DNA of 64,000 nt from Colletes latitarsis. Lineage: Eukaryota > Arthropoda > Insecta > Hymenoptera > Colletidae. This document shows positions 1 to 8,914 of the stretch, piece after piece; the first letter of the stretch is position 1, and the number at the start of each line of letters is the position of its first letter. The notes below the pieces were generated by a model. The model was not told the origin of the DNA and did no database searches. It saw only the letters and a program-made list of their open reading frames with translations. Location: the NCBI RefSeq assembly GCF_051014445.1, contig NW_027488367.1, positions 25,281,501-25,345,500 of the forward strand. Direction: 5' to 3'. Both the position numbers and the translations under genes were made by a program.

Positions 1-176
1 TCATCAGGCTCATACTTTCGCATATTTCTCATACTTCATGGCTAGATCCTGGGCTGTTTATGGATTGTATCACATAGTAATGTGGTACCACGCTGAAACA
101 GTCGATTAAACCTGGTTTCGATCAATATTTTAGAGGATAACGCAAGTTAGGTCTGGCATAGGTCTGGGATTCGCCC
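1..176 (+). repeat. Satellite monomer, subfamily 1 (representative)
   Basis: This monomer has GCATATTTCTCATACTTCAT then GGCTAGATCCTGGGCTGTTT and GGATTGTATCAC in its variable half, followed by the GTGGTACCAC dyad (82-91). It ends in GTCTGGCATAGGTCTGGG, the exact pre-insertion sequence of the retroposon target. The same subfamily recurs at about 3953, 7905, 11430, 37680, 44580, 57260 and 58160. Assignment to a subfamily is by eye from diagnostic words, not from a phylogeny. Confidence 0.85.
141..176 (+). other. Empty retroposon target site in a paralogous monomer
   Basis: CGCAAGTTAGGTCTGGC continues directly into ATAGGTCTGGG here. At 2801 and 5696 the same sequence is split by the element and GTTAGGTCTGGC is doubled. 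Other empty copies are near 4095, 8050, 11572, 37830, 44710 and 63772. Confidence 0.88.
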
Positions 177-256
177 TCATCAGGCTCATACTTTCGCGTT
201 TTTCACATACTTGTTGAACTGATCCTGGGCTTTTTCTGGTTTGGATCACGTAGTAA

Positions 257-268
257 TGTGGTACCACA
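257..268. repeat. Central 12-bp perfect dyad of the monomer
   Basis: TGTGGTACCACA is its own reverse complement. It is present, sometimes shortened to GTGGTACCAC, in most monomers at the same internal position. It contains GGTACC. Whether a protein binds it is unknown. Confidence 0.85.
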
Positions 269-321
269 CTGAAACAGTCAATTAAACCTGGTTTCGATCA
301 ATATTTTAGAGAATAATTCAT

Positions 322-343
322 GTTAGGTCTTGGTTAGGTCTGG
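322..343 (+). repeat. 11-bp direct subrepeat pair with TTAGG core
   Basis: Two adjacent 11-bp units of the form GTTAGGTCTWG/GTTAGGTCTGG lie at 322-332 and 333-343. Most monomers keep the pair, with a first unit GTTAGGTCTAG. Others have drifted to TTAGGCCTGGG or GGATAGGTCTGGG in the second unit. Each intact pair holds two TTAGG pentamers 11 bp apart, so this is not a true telomeric array. It looks like an ancient internal duplication within the monomer. Confidence 0.8.
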
Positions 344-352
344 GATTTGCTC

Positions 353-529
353 TCATCAGGCTCATACTTTCGCACACTTCACATACTCGTTTGACAGATC
401 CTGTGTTATTTTCTGGTTTGGATCGCATAGTAATGTGGTACCACACTGAAACAGTCGATTAAACCAGATTTCGATCAATATTTTTGAGGATAACGCATAT
501 CAGGTCTAGGTTAGGCCTGGGATTTTCAC
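353..529 (+). repeat. Satellite monomer, subfamily 3 (representative)
   Basis: Diagnostic words are GCACACTTCACATACTCGTT, TTATTTTCTGG, a CATAG instead of CGTAG before the dyad, CAGTCGATTAAACCAG and TATTTTTGAGG. It is 177 bp because of an extra T in the T-rich tract region. It usually precedes a subfamily 4 monomer, so these two often travel as a pair. Confidence 0.83.
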
Positions 530-705
530 TCATCAGACTCATACTTTCGCATTCTTCACATACTTGTTGAACGGATCCTGGGTTTTTTCTGGTTTGGATC
601 ACGTAGTAATGTTGGACCACCCTGAAACAGTCAATTAAACCTGGTTTCGATCAATATATTAGAGAATAATTCATGTTAGGTCTAGGTTAGGTCTGGGATT
701 TGCTC
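530..705 (+). repeat. Satellite monomer, subfamily 4 (representative)
   Basis: Diagnostic words are GCATTCTTCACATACTTGTT, GAACGGATCCTGGG, a dyad altered in many copies to GTGGGACCAC, and GAGAATAATTCATG. The GGACC change breaks the palindrome by one base pair, so this subfamily mostly lacks the perfect central dyad. Confidence 0.83.
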
Positions 706-881
706 TCATCAGGCTCATTCTTTCGCATATTTCTCATACTTGATGGCTAGATCCTGGGCTTTTTCTGGATTGCATCACGTAGTAATGAAGTACAACACTG
801 AAACAGTCAATTATACCTGGTTTCCATCAATATCTTAGAGGACAACGCAAGTTAGGTCTGGGATAGGTCTGGGATTTGCCC
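706..881 (+). repeat. Satellite monomer, subfamily 5 (representative)
   Basis: Diagnostic words are GCATATTTCTCATACTTGAT, GGCTAGATCCTGGGC, GGATTGCATCAC, GAAGTACAACACTG in place of the dyad, TTTCCATCAATATC and GGACAACGCAAG. The central palindrome is degraded here, unlike subfamilies 1-3. It is abundant throughout, for example at 7380, 17600 and 33280. Confidence 0.83.
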
Positions 882-959
882 ACTTCAGGCTCATACTTTC
901 GCGTTTTTCACATACTTGTTGAACAGATCCTGGGTTTTTTCTGGTTTGGATCACGTAGT

Positions 960-975
960 AGTGTGGTACCACACT
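960..975. repeat. Extended 16-bp perfect dyad variant
   Basis: In monomers with GTAGTAGTG before the dyad the palindrome grows to AGTGTGGTACCACACT, perfect over 16 bp. The same variant is seen at about 1136, 4208, 12920, 15030, 18380, 19260 and in many later monomers that also carry CAGTCCATTAAACC. Confidence 0.85.
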
Positions 976-2788
976 GAAACAGTCCATTAAACCAGGTTTG
1001 GATCAACATTTTAGAGGATAACGCATGTTAGGACTAGGTTAGGTCTGGGATTTTCACTCATCAGACTCATACTTTCGCGTTTTTCACATACTTGTTGAAC
1101 AGATCCTGGGTTTTTTCTGGTTTGGATCACGTAGTAGTGTGGTACCACACTGAAACAGTCCATTAAACCTGGTTTGGATCAACATTTTAGAGGATAACGC
1201 ATGTTAGGTCTAGGTTAGGTCTGGGATTTCCACTCATCAGACTCATACTTTCGCATTCTTCACATACTTGTTGAACGTATCCTGGGTTTTTTCTGGTTTG
1301 GATCACGTAGTAATGTGGGACCACACTGAAACAATCAATTAAACCTGGTCTTGATAAATATTTTAGAGGATAACGCATGTTAGGTCTGGGATAGGTCTGG
1401 GATTTGCCCTCATCAGACTCATACTTTCGCACACTTCACATACTCGTTGAACAGATCCTGGGTTATTTTCTGGTTTGGATCCCATAGTAATGTGGTACCA
1501 CACTGAAACAGTCGATTAAACCAGGTTTCGATCAATATTTTTGAGGATAACGCATGTTAGGTCTAGGTTAGGCCTGGGATTTTCACTCATCAGACTCATT
1601 CCTTCGCATATTTCTCATACTTGATGGCTAGATCCTGGCCTTTTTCTGGATTGCATCACGTAGTAATGAAGTACAACACTGAAACAGTCAATTAAACCTG
1701 GATTCCATCAATATCTTAGAGGACAACGCAAGTTAGGTCTGGGATAGGTCAGGGATTTGCCCACATCAGGCTCATACTTTCGCGTTTTTCACATACTCGT
1801 TGAACAGCTCCTGGGTTATTTTCTGGTTTGGATTGCATAGTAATGTGGTACCACACTGAAACGGTCGATTAAACCAGGTTTCGATCAATATTTTTGAGGA
1901 TAACGCATGTTAGGTCTAGGTTAGGCCTGGGATTATCACTCATCAGACTCATACTTTCGCATTCTTCTCATACTTGTTGAACGGATCCTGGGTTTTTTCT
2001 GGATTGGGTCACGTAGTAGTGTGGTACCACACTGAAACAGTCGATTAAACCTGGTTTCGATCAATATTTTTGAGGATAACGCATGTTAGGTCTGGGTTAG
2101 GTCTAGGATTTGCCCTCGTCAGGCTCATACTTTCGCATATTTCTCATTCTTCATGGCTAGATCCTGGGCTATTTCTGGATTGTATCACGTAGTAATGTGG
2201 TACCACACAGAAACAGTCAATTAAACCTGGTTTCGATCAATATTTTAGAGGATAACGCAAGTTAGGTCTGGGATAGGTCTGGGATTTTCCCTCATCAGGC
2301 TCATACTTTCACGTTTTTCACATACTTGTTGAACAGATCCTGGGTTTTTTCTGGATTGGGTCACGTAGTAGTGTGGTACCACACTGAAACATTCGATTAA
2401 ACCTGGTTTCGATCAATATTTTTGAGGATAACGCATGTTAGGTCTAGGTTAAGCCGGGGATTTTCACTCATCAGACTCATACTTTCGCATTCTTCACATA
2501 CTTGTTGAACGGATCCTGGGTTTTTTCTGGTTTGGATCACGTAGTAATGTGGGACCACACTGAAACAGTCAATTAAACCTGGTTTCGATCAACATATTAG
2601 AGAATAATTCATGTTAGGTCTAGGTTAGGTCTGGGAGTTGCTCTCATCAGGCTCATACTTTCGCATATTTCTCATACTTCATGGCTAGATCCTGGGCTGT
2701 TTCTGGATTGTATCACGTAGTAATGTGGTACCACGCTGAAACAGTCAATTAAACCTCGTTTCGATCAATATTTTAGAGGATAACGCAA

Positions 2789-2800
2789 GTTAGGTCTGGC
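2789..2800 (+). repeat. Target-site duplication, left copy (insert 1)
   Basis: GTTAGGTCTGGC directly precedes the insert and recurs directly after its A tract at 3041-3052. It can be read as 14 bp if the two A residues shared with the tail (2787-2788 and 3039-3040) are counted. In uninterrupted monomers such as 141-176 the same word occurs once, followed directly by ATAGGTCTGGG. Confidence 0.92.
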
Positions 2801-2816
2801 GTTCCCCGGGGGATGG

Positions 2817-2828
2817 GCGCGAAAGCGC
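2817..2828 (+). other. GAAA-tetraloop hairpin in insert 1
   Basis: GCGC-GAAA-GCGC forms a four-pair all-GC stem closed by a GNRA-class tetraloop, if transcribed. It lies 16 bases from the element start. The same hairpin is at 5712-5723 in copy 2. Confidence 0.7.
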
Positions 2829-2836
2829 GGGCACGG

Positions 2837-2880
2837 GGAGGATACCGGAAGAATGCTTCGAGCGATTCCCGGTATCCTCC
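2837..2880 (+). other. 12-bp perfect stem hairpin in insert 1
   Basis: GGAGGATACCGG (2837-2848) pairs perfectly with CCGGTATCCTCC (2869-2880) across a 20-nt loop. The loop contains the small inverted repeat GCTTCGAGC. This is the strongest fold in the element; the matching position in copy 2 is 5732-5775. Confidence 0.8.
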
Positions 2881-2924
2881 CAAAGCGTGCCGAATGGTCA
2901 CCGTGGGGTTTTTAGTGGGTAGGT

Positions 2925-2952
2925 CCCGCGCCTGTCGTTGTACGGGCGCGGG
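2925..2952 (+). other. 8-bp GC hairpin in insert 1
   Basis: CCCGCGCC (2925-2932) pairs with GGCGCGGG (2945-2952) across a 12-nt loop. A weaker pairing follows, CACCTC with GAGGTG at about 2972-2991. With the two upstream hairpins this makes most of the 220-bp body base-paired as RNA. Copy 2 has it at 5820-5847. Confidence 0.7.
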
Positions 2953-3023
2953 GAATCCCACACACCCCTCTCACCTCTCCCCAAGGAGGTGGGAGGGAGT
3001 CTTTCGAAGATTTTCCCCACGAC

Positions 3024-3040
3024 AAAAAAAAAGAAAAAAA
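3024..3040 (+). other. Poly-A tail of insert 1
   Basis: Seventeen bases, all A except G at 3033. The matching base in copy 2 (5928) is A, and this is the only difference between the two element copies that I see. Confidence 0.9.
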
Positions 3041-3052
3041 GTTAGGTCTGGC
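3041..3052 (+). repeat. Target-site duplication, right copy (insert 1)
   Basis: GTTAGGTCTGGC follows the A tract and then continues into ATAGGTCTGGGATTCGCC, the normal downstream part of the same monomer. Confidence 0.92.
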
Positions 3053-5683
3053 ATAGGTCTGGGATTCGCCCTCATCAGGCTCATACTTTCGCGTTTTTCA
3101 CATACTTGTTGAACTGATCCTGGGCTTTTTCTGGTTTGGATCACGTAGTAATGTGGTACCACACCGAAACAGTCAATTAAACCTGGTTTCGATCAATATT
3201 TTAGAGAATAATTCATGTTAGGTCTAGGTTAGGTCTGGGATTTGCTCTCATCAGGCTCATACTTTCGCACACTTCACATACTCGTTTGACAGATCCTGTG
3301 TTATTTTCTGGTTTGGATCGCATAGTAATGTGGTACCACACTGAAACAGTCGATTAAACCAGGTTTCGATCAATATTTTTGAGGATAACGCATGTTAGGT
3401 CTAGGTTAGGCCGGGGATTTTCACTCATCAGAGTCATACTTTCGCATTCTTCACATACTTGTTGAACGGACCTGGGTTTTTTCTGGTTTGGATCACGTAG
3501 TAATGTGGGACCACACTGAAACAGTCAATTAAACCTGGTTTCGATCAATATATTAGAGAATAATTCATGTTAGGTCTAGGTTAGGTCTGGGATTTGCTCT
3601 CATCAGGCTCATACTTTCGCACACTTCACATACTCGTTGAACTGATCCTGGGTTATTTTCTGGTTTGGATCACGTAGTAATGTGGGACCACACTGAAACA
3701 GTCAATTAAACCTGGTTCCGATCAATATATTAGAGAATAATTCATGTTAGGTCTAGGTTAGGTCTGGGAGTTGCTCTCATCAGGCTCATACTTTCGCATA
3801 TTTCTCACACTTCATGGCTAGATCCTGGGCTGTTTCTGGATTGTATCACGTAGTAATGTGGTACCACGCTGAGACAGTCAATTAAACCTGGTTTCGATCA
3901 ATATTTTAGAGGATAACGCATGTTAGGTTTGGGTTAGGTCTAGGATTTGCCCTCATCAGGCTCATACTTTCGCATATTTCTCATACTTCATGGCTAGATC
4001 CTGGGCTGTTTATGGATTGTATCACATAGTAATGTGGTACCACGCTGAAACAGTCGATTAAACCTGGTTTCGATCAATATTTTAGAGGATAACGCAAGTT
4101 AGGTCTGGCATAGGTCTGGGATTCGCCCTCATCAGGCTCATACTTTCGCGTTTTTCACATACTTGTTGAACAGATCCTGGGTTTTTTCTGGTTTGGATCA
4201 CGTAGTAGTGTGGTACCACACTGAAACAGTCCATTAAACCAGGTTTGGATCAACATTTTAGAGGATAACGCATGTTAGGTCTAGGTTAGGTCTGGGATTT
4301 TCACTCATCAGACTCATACTTTCGCGTTTTTCACATACTTGTTGAACAGATCCTGGGTTTTTTCTGGTTTGGATCACGTAGTAGTGTGGTACCACACTGA
4401 AACAGTCCATTAAACCTGGTTTGGATCAACATTTTAGAGGATAACGCATGTTAGGTCTAGGTTAGGACTGGGATTTCCACTCATCAGACTCATACTTTCG
4501 CATTCTTCACATACTTGTTGAACGTATCCTGGGTTTTTTCTGGTTTGGATCACGTAGTAATGTGGGACAACACTGAAACAATCAATTAAACCTGGTCTTG
4601 ATAAATATTTTAGAGGATAACGCATGTTAGGTCTGGGATAGGTCTGGGATTTGCCCTCATCAGACTCATACTTTCGCACGCTTCACATACTCGTTGAACA
4701 GATCCTGGGTTATTTTCTGGTTTGGATCCCATAGTAATGTGGTACCACACTGAAACAGTCGATTAAACCAGGTTTCGATCAATATTTTTGAGGATAACGC
4801 ATGTTAGGTCTAGGTTAGGCCTGGGATTTTCACTCATCAGACTCATTCTTTCGCATATTTCTCATACTTGATGGCTAGATCCTGGCCTTTTTCTGGATTG
4901 CATCACGTAGTAATGAAGTACAACACTGAAACAGTCAATTAAACCTGGATTCCATCAATATCTTAGAGGACAACGCAAGTTAGGTCTGGGATAGGTCAGG
5001 GATTTGCCCACATCAGGCTCATACTTTCGCGTTTTTCACATACTCGTTGAACAGCTCCTGGGTTATTTTCTGGTTTGGATTGCATAGTAATGTGGTACCA
5101 CACTGAAACGGTCGATTAAACCAGGTTTCGATCAATATTTTTGAGGATAACGCATGTTAGGTCTAGGTTAGGCCTGGGATTATCACTCATCAGACTCATA
5201 CTTTCGCATTCTTCTCATACTTGTTGAACGGATCCTGGGTTTTTTCTGGATTGGGTCACGTAGTAGTGTGGTACCACACTGAAACAGTCGATTAAACCTG
5301 GTTTCGATCAATATTTTTGAGGATAACGCATGTTAGGTCTAGGTTAGGCCTGGGATTATCACTCATCAGACTCATACTTTCGCATTCTTCTCATACTTGT
5401 TGAACGGATCCTGGGTTTTTTCTGGTTTGGATCACGTAGTAATGTGGGACCACACTGAAACAGTCAATTAAACCTGGTTTCGATCAATATATTAGAGAAT
5501 AATTCATGTTAGGTCTAGGTTAGGTCTGGGAGTTGCTCTCATCAGGCTCATACTTTCGCATATTTCTCATACTTCATGGCTAGATCCTGGGCTGTTTCTG
5601 GATTGTATCACGTAGTAATGTGGTACCACGCTGAAACAGACAATTAAACCTCGTTTCGATCAATATTTTAGAGGATAACGCAA

Positions 5684-5695
5684 GTTAGGTCTGGC
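5684..5695 (+). repeat. Target-site duplication, left copy (insert 2)
   Basis: The same GTTAGGTCTGGC word as at insert 1, with the same flanks. The partner copy is 5936-5947. Confidence 0.92.
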
Positions 5696-5935
5696 GTTCC
5701 CCGGGGGATGGGCGCGAAAGCGCGGGCACGGGGAGGATACCGGAAGAATGCTTCGAGCGATTCCCGGTATCCTCCCAAAGCGTGCCGAATGGTCACCGTG
5801 GGGTTTTTAGTGGGTAGGTCCCGCGCCTGTCGTTGTACGGGCGCGGGGAATCCCACACACCCCTCTCACCTCTCCCCAAGGAGGTGGGAGGGAGTCTTTC
5901 GAAGATTTTCCCCACGACAAAAAAAAAAAAAAAAA
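5696..5935 (+). mobile_element. Retroposed GC-rich element with poly-A tail, copy 2
   Basis: The 240-bp body and tail match 2801-3040 base for base at offset 2895, except that the tail is uninterrupted (A at 5928 for G at 3033). Same flanking duplication, same monomer position and same surrounding monomer order. This copy therefore arose by duplication of the satellite block, not by a second retroposition. It carries the same three hairpins (5712-5723, 5732-5775, 5820-5847). The family is not identified. Confidence 0.9.
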
Positions 5936-5947
5936 GTTAGGTCTGGC
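5936..5947 (+). repeat. Target-site duplication, right copy (insert 2)
   Basis: GTTAGGTCTGGC follows the 17-nt A tract (5919-5935) and runs into normal monomer sequence. Confidence 0.92.
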
Positions 5948-6506
5948 ATAGGTCTGGGATTCGCCCTCATCAGGCTCATACTTTCTCGTTTTTCACATAC
6001 TTGTTGAACTGATCCTGGGCTTTTTCTGGTTTGGATCACGTAGTAATGTGGTACCACACCGAAACAGTCAATTAAACCTGGTTTCGATCAATATTTTAGA
6101 GAATAATTCATGTTAGGTCTAGGTTAGGTCTGGGATTTGCTCTCATCAGGCTCATACTATCGCACACTTCACATACTCGTTTGACAGATCCTGTGTTATT
6201 TTCTGGTTTGGATCGCATAGTAATGTGGTACCACACTGAAACAGTCGATTAAACCAGGTTTCGATCAATATTTTTGAGGATAACGCATGTTAGGTCTAGG
6301 TTAGGCCTGGGATTTTCACTCATCAGAGTCATACTTTCGCATTCTTCACATACTTGTTGAACGGACCTGGGTTTTTTCTGGTTTGGATCACGTAGTAATG
6401 TGGGACCACACTGAAACAGTCAATTAAACCTGGTTTCGATCAATATATTAGAGAATAATTCATGTTAGGTCTAGGTTAGGTCTGGGATTTGCTCTCATCA
6501 GGCTCA

Positions 6507-8914
6507 TTCTTTCGCATATTTCTCATACTTGTTGAAGGGATCCTGGGCTTTTTCTGGATTGCATCACGTAGTAATGAAGTACAACACTGAAACTGTCAAT
6601 TAAACCTGGTTTCCATCAATATCTTAGAGGACAACGCAAGTTAGGTCTGGGATAGGTCTGGGATTTGCCCACATCAGGCTCATACTTTCGCGTTTTTCAC
6701 ATACTTGTTGAACAGATCCTGGGTTTTTTCTGGTTTGGATCACGTAGTAATGTGGGACCACACTGAAACAATCAATTAAACCTGGTCTTGATAAATATTT
6801 TAGAGGATAACGCATGTTAGGTCTGGGATAGGTCTGGGATTTGCCCTCATCAGACTCATACTTTCGCACACTTCACATACTCGTTGAACAGATCCTGGGT
6901 TATTTTCTGGTTTGGATCACATAGTAATGTGGTACCACACTGAAACAGTCGATTAAACCAGGTTTCGATCAATATTTTTGAGGACAACGCATGTTAGGTC
7001 TAGGTTAGGCCTGGGATTTTCACTCATCAGACTCATACATTCGCATTCTTCTCATACTTGTTGAACGGATCCTGGGTTTTTGCTGGTTTGGATCACGTAG
7101 TAATGTGGGACCACACAGAAACAATCAATTAAACCAGGTCTTGATAAATATTTTAGAGGATAACGCATGTTAGGTCTGGGATAGGTCTGGGATTTTCACT
7201 CATCAGACTCATACTTTCGCATTCTTCTCAGACTTGTTGAACGGATCCAGGGTTTTTTCTAGTTTGGATCACGTAGTAATGTGGTACCACACTGAAACAG
7301 TCAATTAAACCTGGTTTTGATCAATATTTTAGAGAATAATTCATGTTAGGTCTAGGTTAGGTCTGGGATTTGCTCTCATCAGGCTCATTCTTTCGCATAT
7401 TTCTCATACTTGATGGCTAGATCCTGGGCTTTTTCTGGATTGCATCACGTAGTAATGAAGTACAACACTGAAACAGTCAATTAAACCTGGTTTCCATCAA
7501 TATCTTAGAGGACAACGCAAGTTAGGTCTGGGATAGGTCTGGGATTTGCCCACATCAGACTCATACTTTCGCGTTTTTCACATACTTGTTGAACGGATCC
7601 TGGGTTTTTGCTGGTTTGGATCATGTAGTAATGTGGTACCACACTGAAACAGTCAATTAAACCTGGTTTGGATCAATATTTTTAGAGGATAACGCATGTT
7701 AGGTCTAGGTTAGCCCTGGGATTTTCACTCATCAGACTCATACTTTCGCATTGTTCACATACTTGTTGAACGGATCCTGGGTTTTTTCTGGTTTCGTTCA
7801 CGTAGTAATGTGGTACCACACTGAAACATTCAATTAAACCTGATCTTCATAAATATTTCAGAGTATAACGCATGTTAGGTCTGGGTTAGGTCTAGGATTT
7901 GCCCTCATCAGGCTCATACTTTCGCATATTTCTCATACTTCATGGCTAGATCCTGGGCTGTTCCTGGATTGTATCACGTAGTAATGTGGTACCACGCTGA
8001 AACAGTCAATTAAACCTGGTTTCGATCCATATTTTAGAGGATAACGCAAGTTAGGTCTGGCATAGGTCTGGGATTCGCCCTCATCAGACTCATACTTCCG
8101 CGTTTTTCACATACTTGTTGAACTGATCCTGGGCTTTTTCTGGTTTGGATCACGTAGTAATGTGGTACCACACTGAAACAGTCAATTAAACCTGGTTTTG
8201 ATCAATATTTTAGAGAATAATTCATGTTAGGTCTAGGTTAGGTCTGGGATTTTCACTCATCAGACTCTTACTTTCGCATTCTTCACATACTTGTTGAACG
8301 GATCCTGGGTTTTTTCTGGTTTGGATAACGTAGTAATGTGGGACCACACGGAAACAGTCAATTAAACCTGGTTTCGATCAATATATTAGAGAATAATTCA
8401 TGTTAGGTCTAGGTTAGGTCTGGGATATGCTCTCATCAGGCTCATTCTTTCGCATATTTCTCATACTTGATGGCTAGATCATGGGCTTTTTCTGGATTGC
8501 ATAACGTAGTAATGAAGTACAACACTGAAACAGTCAATTAAACCTGGATTCCATCAATATCTTAGAGGACAACGCAAGTTAGGTCTGGGATAGGTCTGGG
8601 ATTTGCCCACATCAGGCTCATACTTTCGCGTTTTTCACATACTCGTTGAACAGATCCTGGGTTATTTTCTGGTTTGGATCGCATAGTAATGTGGTACCAC
8701 ACTGAAACAGTCGATTAAACCTGGTTTTGATCAATATCTTAAGGAATAATTCATGTTAGGTCTAGGTTAGGTCTGGGATTTGCCCTCATCAGGCTCATAC
8801 TTTCGCATATTTCTCATACTTCATGGCTGGATCCTGGGCTATTTCTGGATTGGATCATGTAGTAATGTGGTACCACACTGAAACAGTCAATTAAACCTGG
8901 TTTCCATCAATATC
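6507..8914 (+). repeat. Satellite monomers, first copy of 13-monomer module
   Basis: About 6600-7530 recurs at 8891-9821, and about 8212-8890 recurs at 10503-11181, both at offset 2291 (13 monomers). About 7681-8170 recurs at 11206-11697 at offset 3525 (20 monomers). Diagnostic words are ACATTCGCATTCTTCTCATAC, TCAGACTTGTTGAACGG and GGATAACGTAGTAATG. No insert or gene. Confidence 0.8.

Larger units (their letters stand above)
177..352 (+). repeat. Satellite monomer, subfamily 2 (representative)
   Basis: Diagnostic words are GCGTTTTTCACATACTTGTT and TTTGGATCACGTAG in the variable half. It contains the 12-bp palindrome TGTGGTACCACA at 257-268 and the 11-bp direct repeat pair at 322-343. It is one of the commonest variants in the window. 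A frequent derivative carries GTAGTAGTGTGG and CAGTCCATTAAACC. Confidence 0.85.
2801..3040 (+). mobile_element. Retroposed GC-rich element with poly-A tail, copy 1
   Basis: A 240-bp, strongly GC-rich segment interrupts an AT-rich monomer. It ends in a 17-nt tract (nine A, one G at 3033, seven A) and is flanked by the 12-bp duplication GTTAGGTCTGGC. These are the marks of target-primed reverse transcription by a LINE. The body holds stable inverted repeats (2817-2828, 2837-2880, 2925-2952). I see no tRNA-type A or B box and no RT, endonuclease or other domain. One plus-strand frame is open across the whole body, but the minus strand is also largely open, as expected at this base composition, and the translation is Arg-rich and unconvincing. 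It could be the 5'-truncated 3' end of a LINE or a complete non-autonomous element of SINE type with a structured head. The family is not identified. Confidence 0.9.
1..3952 (+). repeat. Higher-order block, unit 1 (about 21 monomers plus insert)
   Basis: This block is repeated, shortened, at 3953-6506. Matches: 1-176 with 3953-4128 (offset 3952), about 882-2096 with 4129-5343 (offset 3247), and about 2433-3611 with 5328-6506 (offset 2895). The offset steps are 705 bp (four monomers, 177-881, absent from unit 2) and 352 bp (two monomers around 2097-2432, absent from unit 2). The matching parts are almost identical by eye and include the retroposon. The 3612-3952 tail has ordinary monomers. Confidence 0.85.
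3953..6506 (+). repeat. Higher-order block, unit 2 (shortened copy)
   Basis: This is a copy of 1-3611 lacking four monomers (the 177-881 equivalent) and two monomers (the 2097-2432 equivalent). It carries the second retroposon at the same internal place. Sequence identity to unit 1 ends at about 6506, where unit 1 goes on with a subfamily 3 monomer and unit 2 with a GCATATTTCTC monomer. Confidence 0.85.

Noticed and set aside
100..140. CENP-B box in the monomer (GTTTCGATCAATATTTT)
   Set aside because: Only the TTCG....A half fits; the required CGGG half is TTTT. No good match seen elsewhere in the monomer.
1187..1432. Recurrent minus-strand open frames of 63-89 codons (also near 4434, 6624, 14530, 32524, 46279, 55288 and others)
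   Set aside because: They are the same satellite read in one frame across one to one and a half monomers; frames open and close with monomer variants. No start context, domain or independent conservation supports a protein.
2801..3040. tRNA-derived SINE promoter in the insert
   Set aside because: I looked for A-box and GGTTCGA-type B-box words; the closest (GCTTCGAGC in a hairpin loop) does not fit in sequence or spacing.
2813..3112. Plus-strand 99-codon frame across the GC-rich insert and into the satellite
   Set aside because: It ends in satellite after the A tract, the opposite strand is also largely open, and the Arg-rich translation shows no domain. It could be a remnant of a LINE frame, but nothing seen proves it.
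2773..3162. Minus-strand frames over insert 1 (and the same over insert 2 at 5668-6057)
   Set aside because: Antisense to a poly-A retroposon and made partly of satellite; best explained by GC-rich composition.
5696..5935. Independent second retroposition at a hot spot
   Set aside because: The flanking monomers are also duplicated and the body is identical, so block duplication explains it with one insertion.
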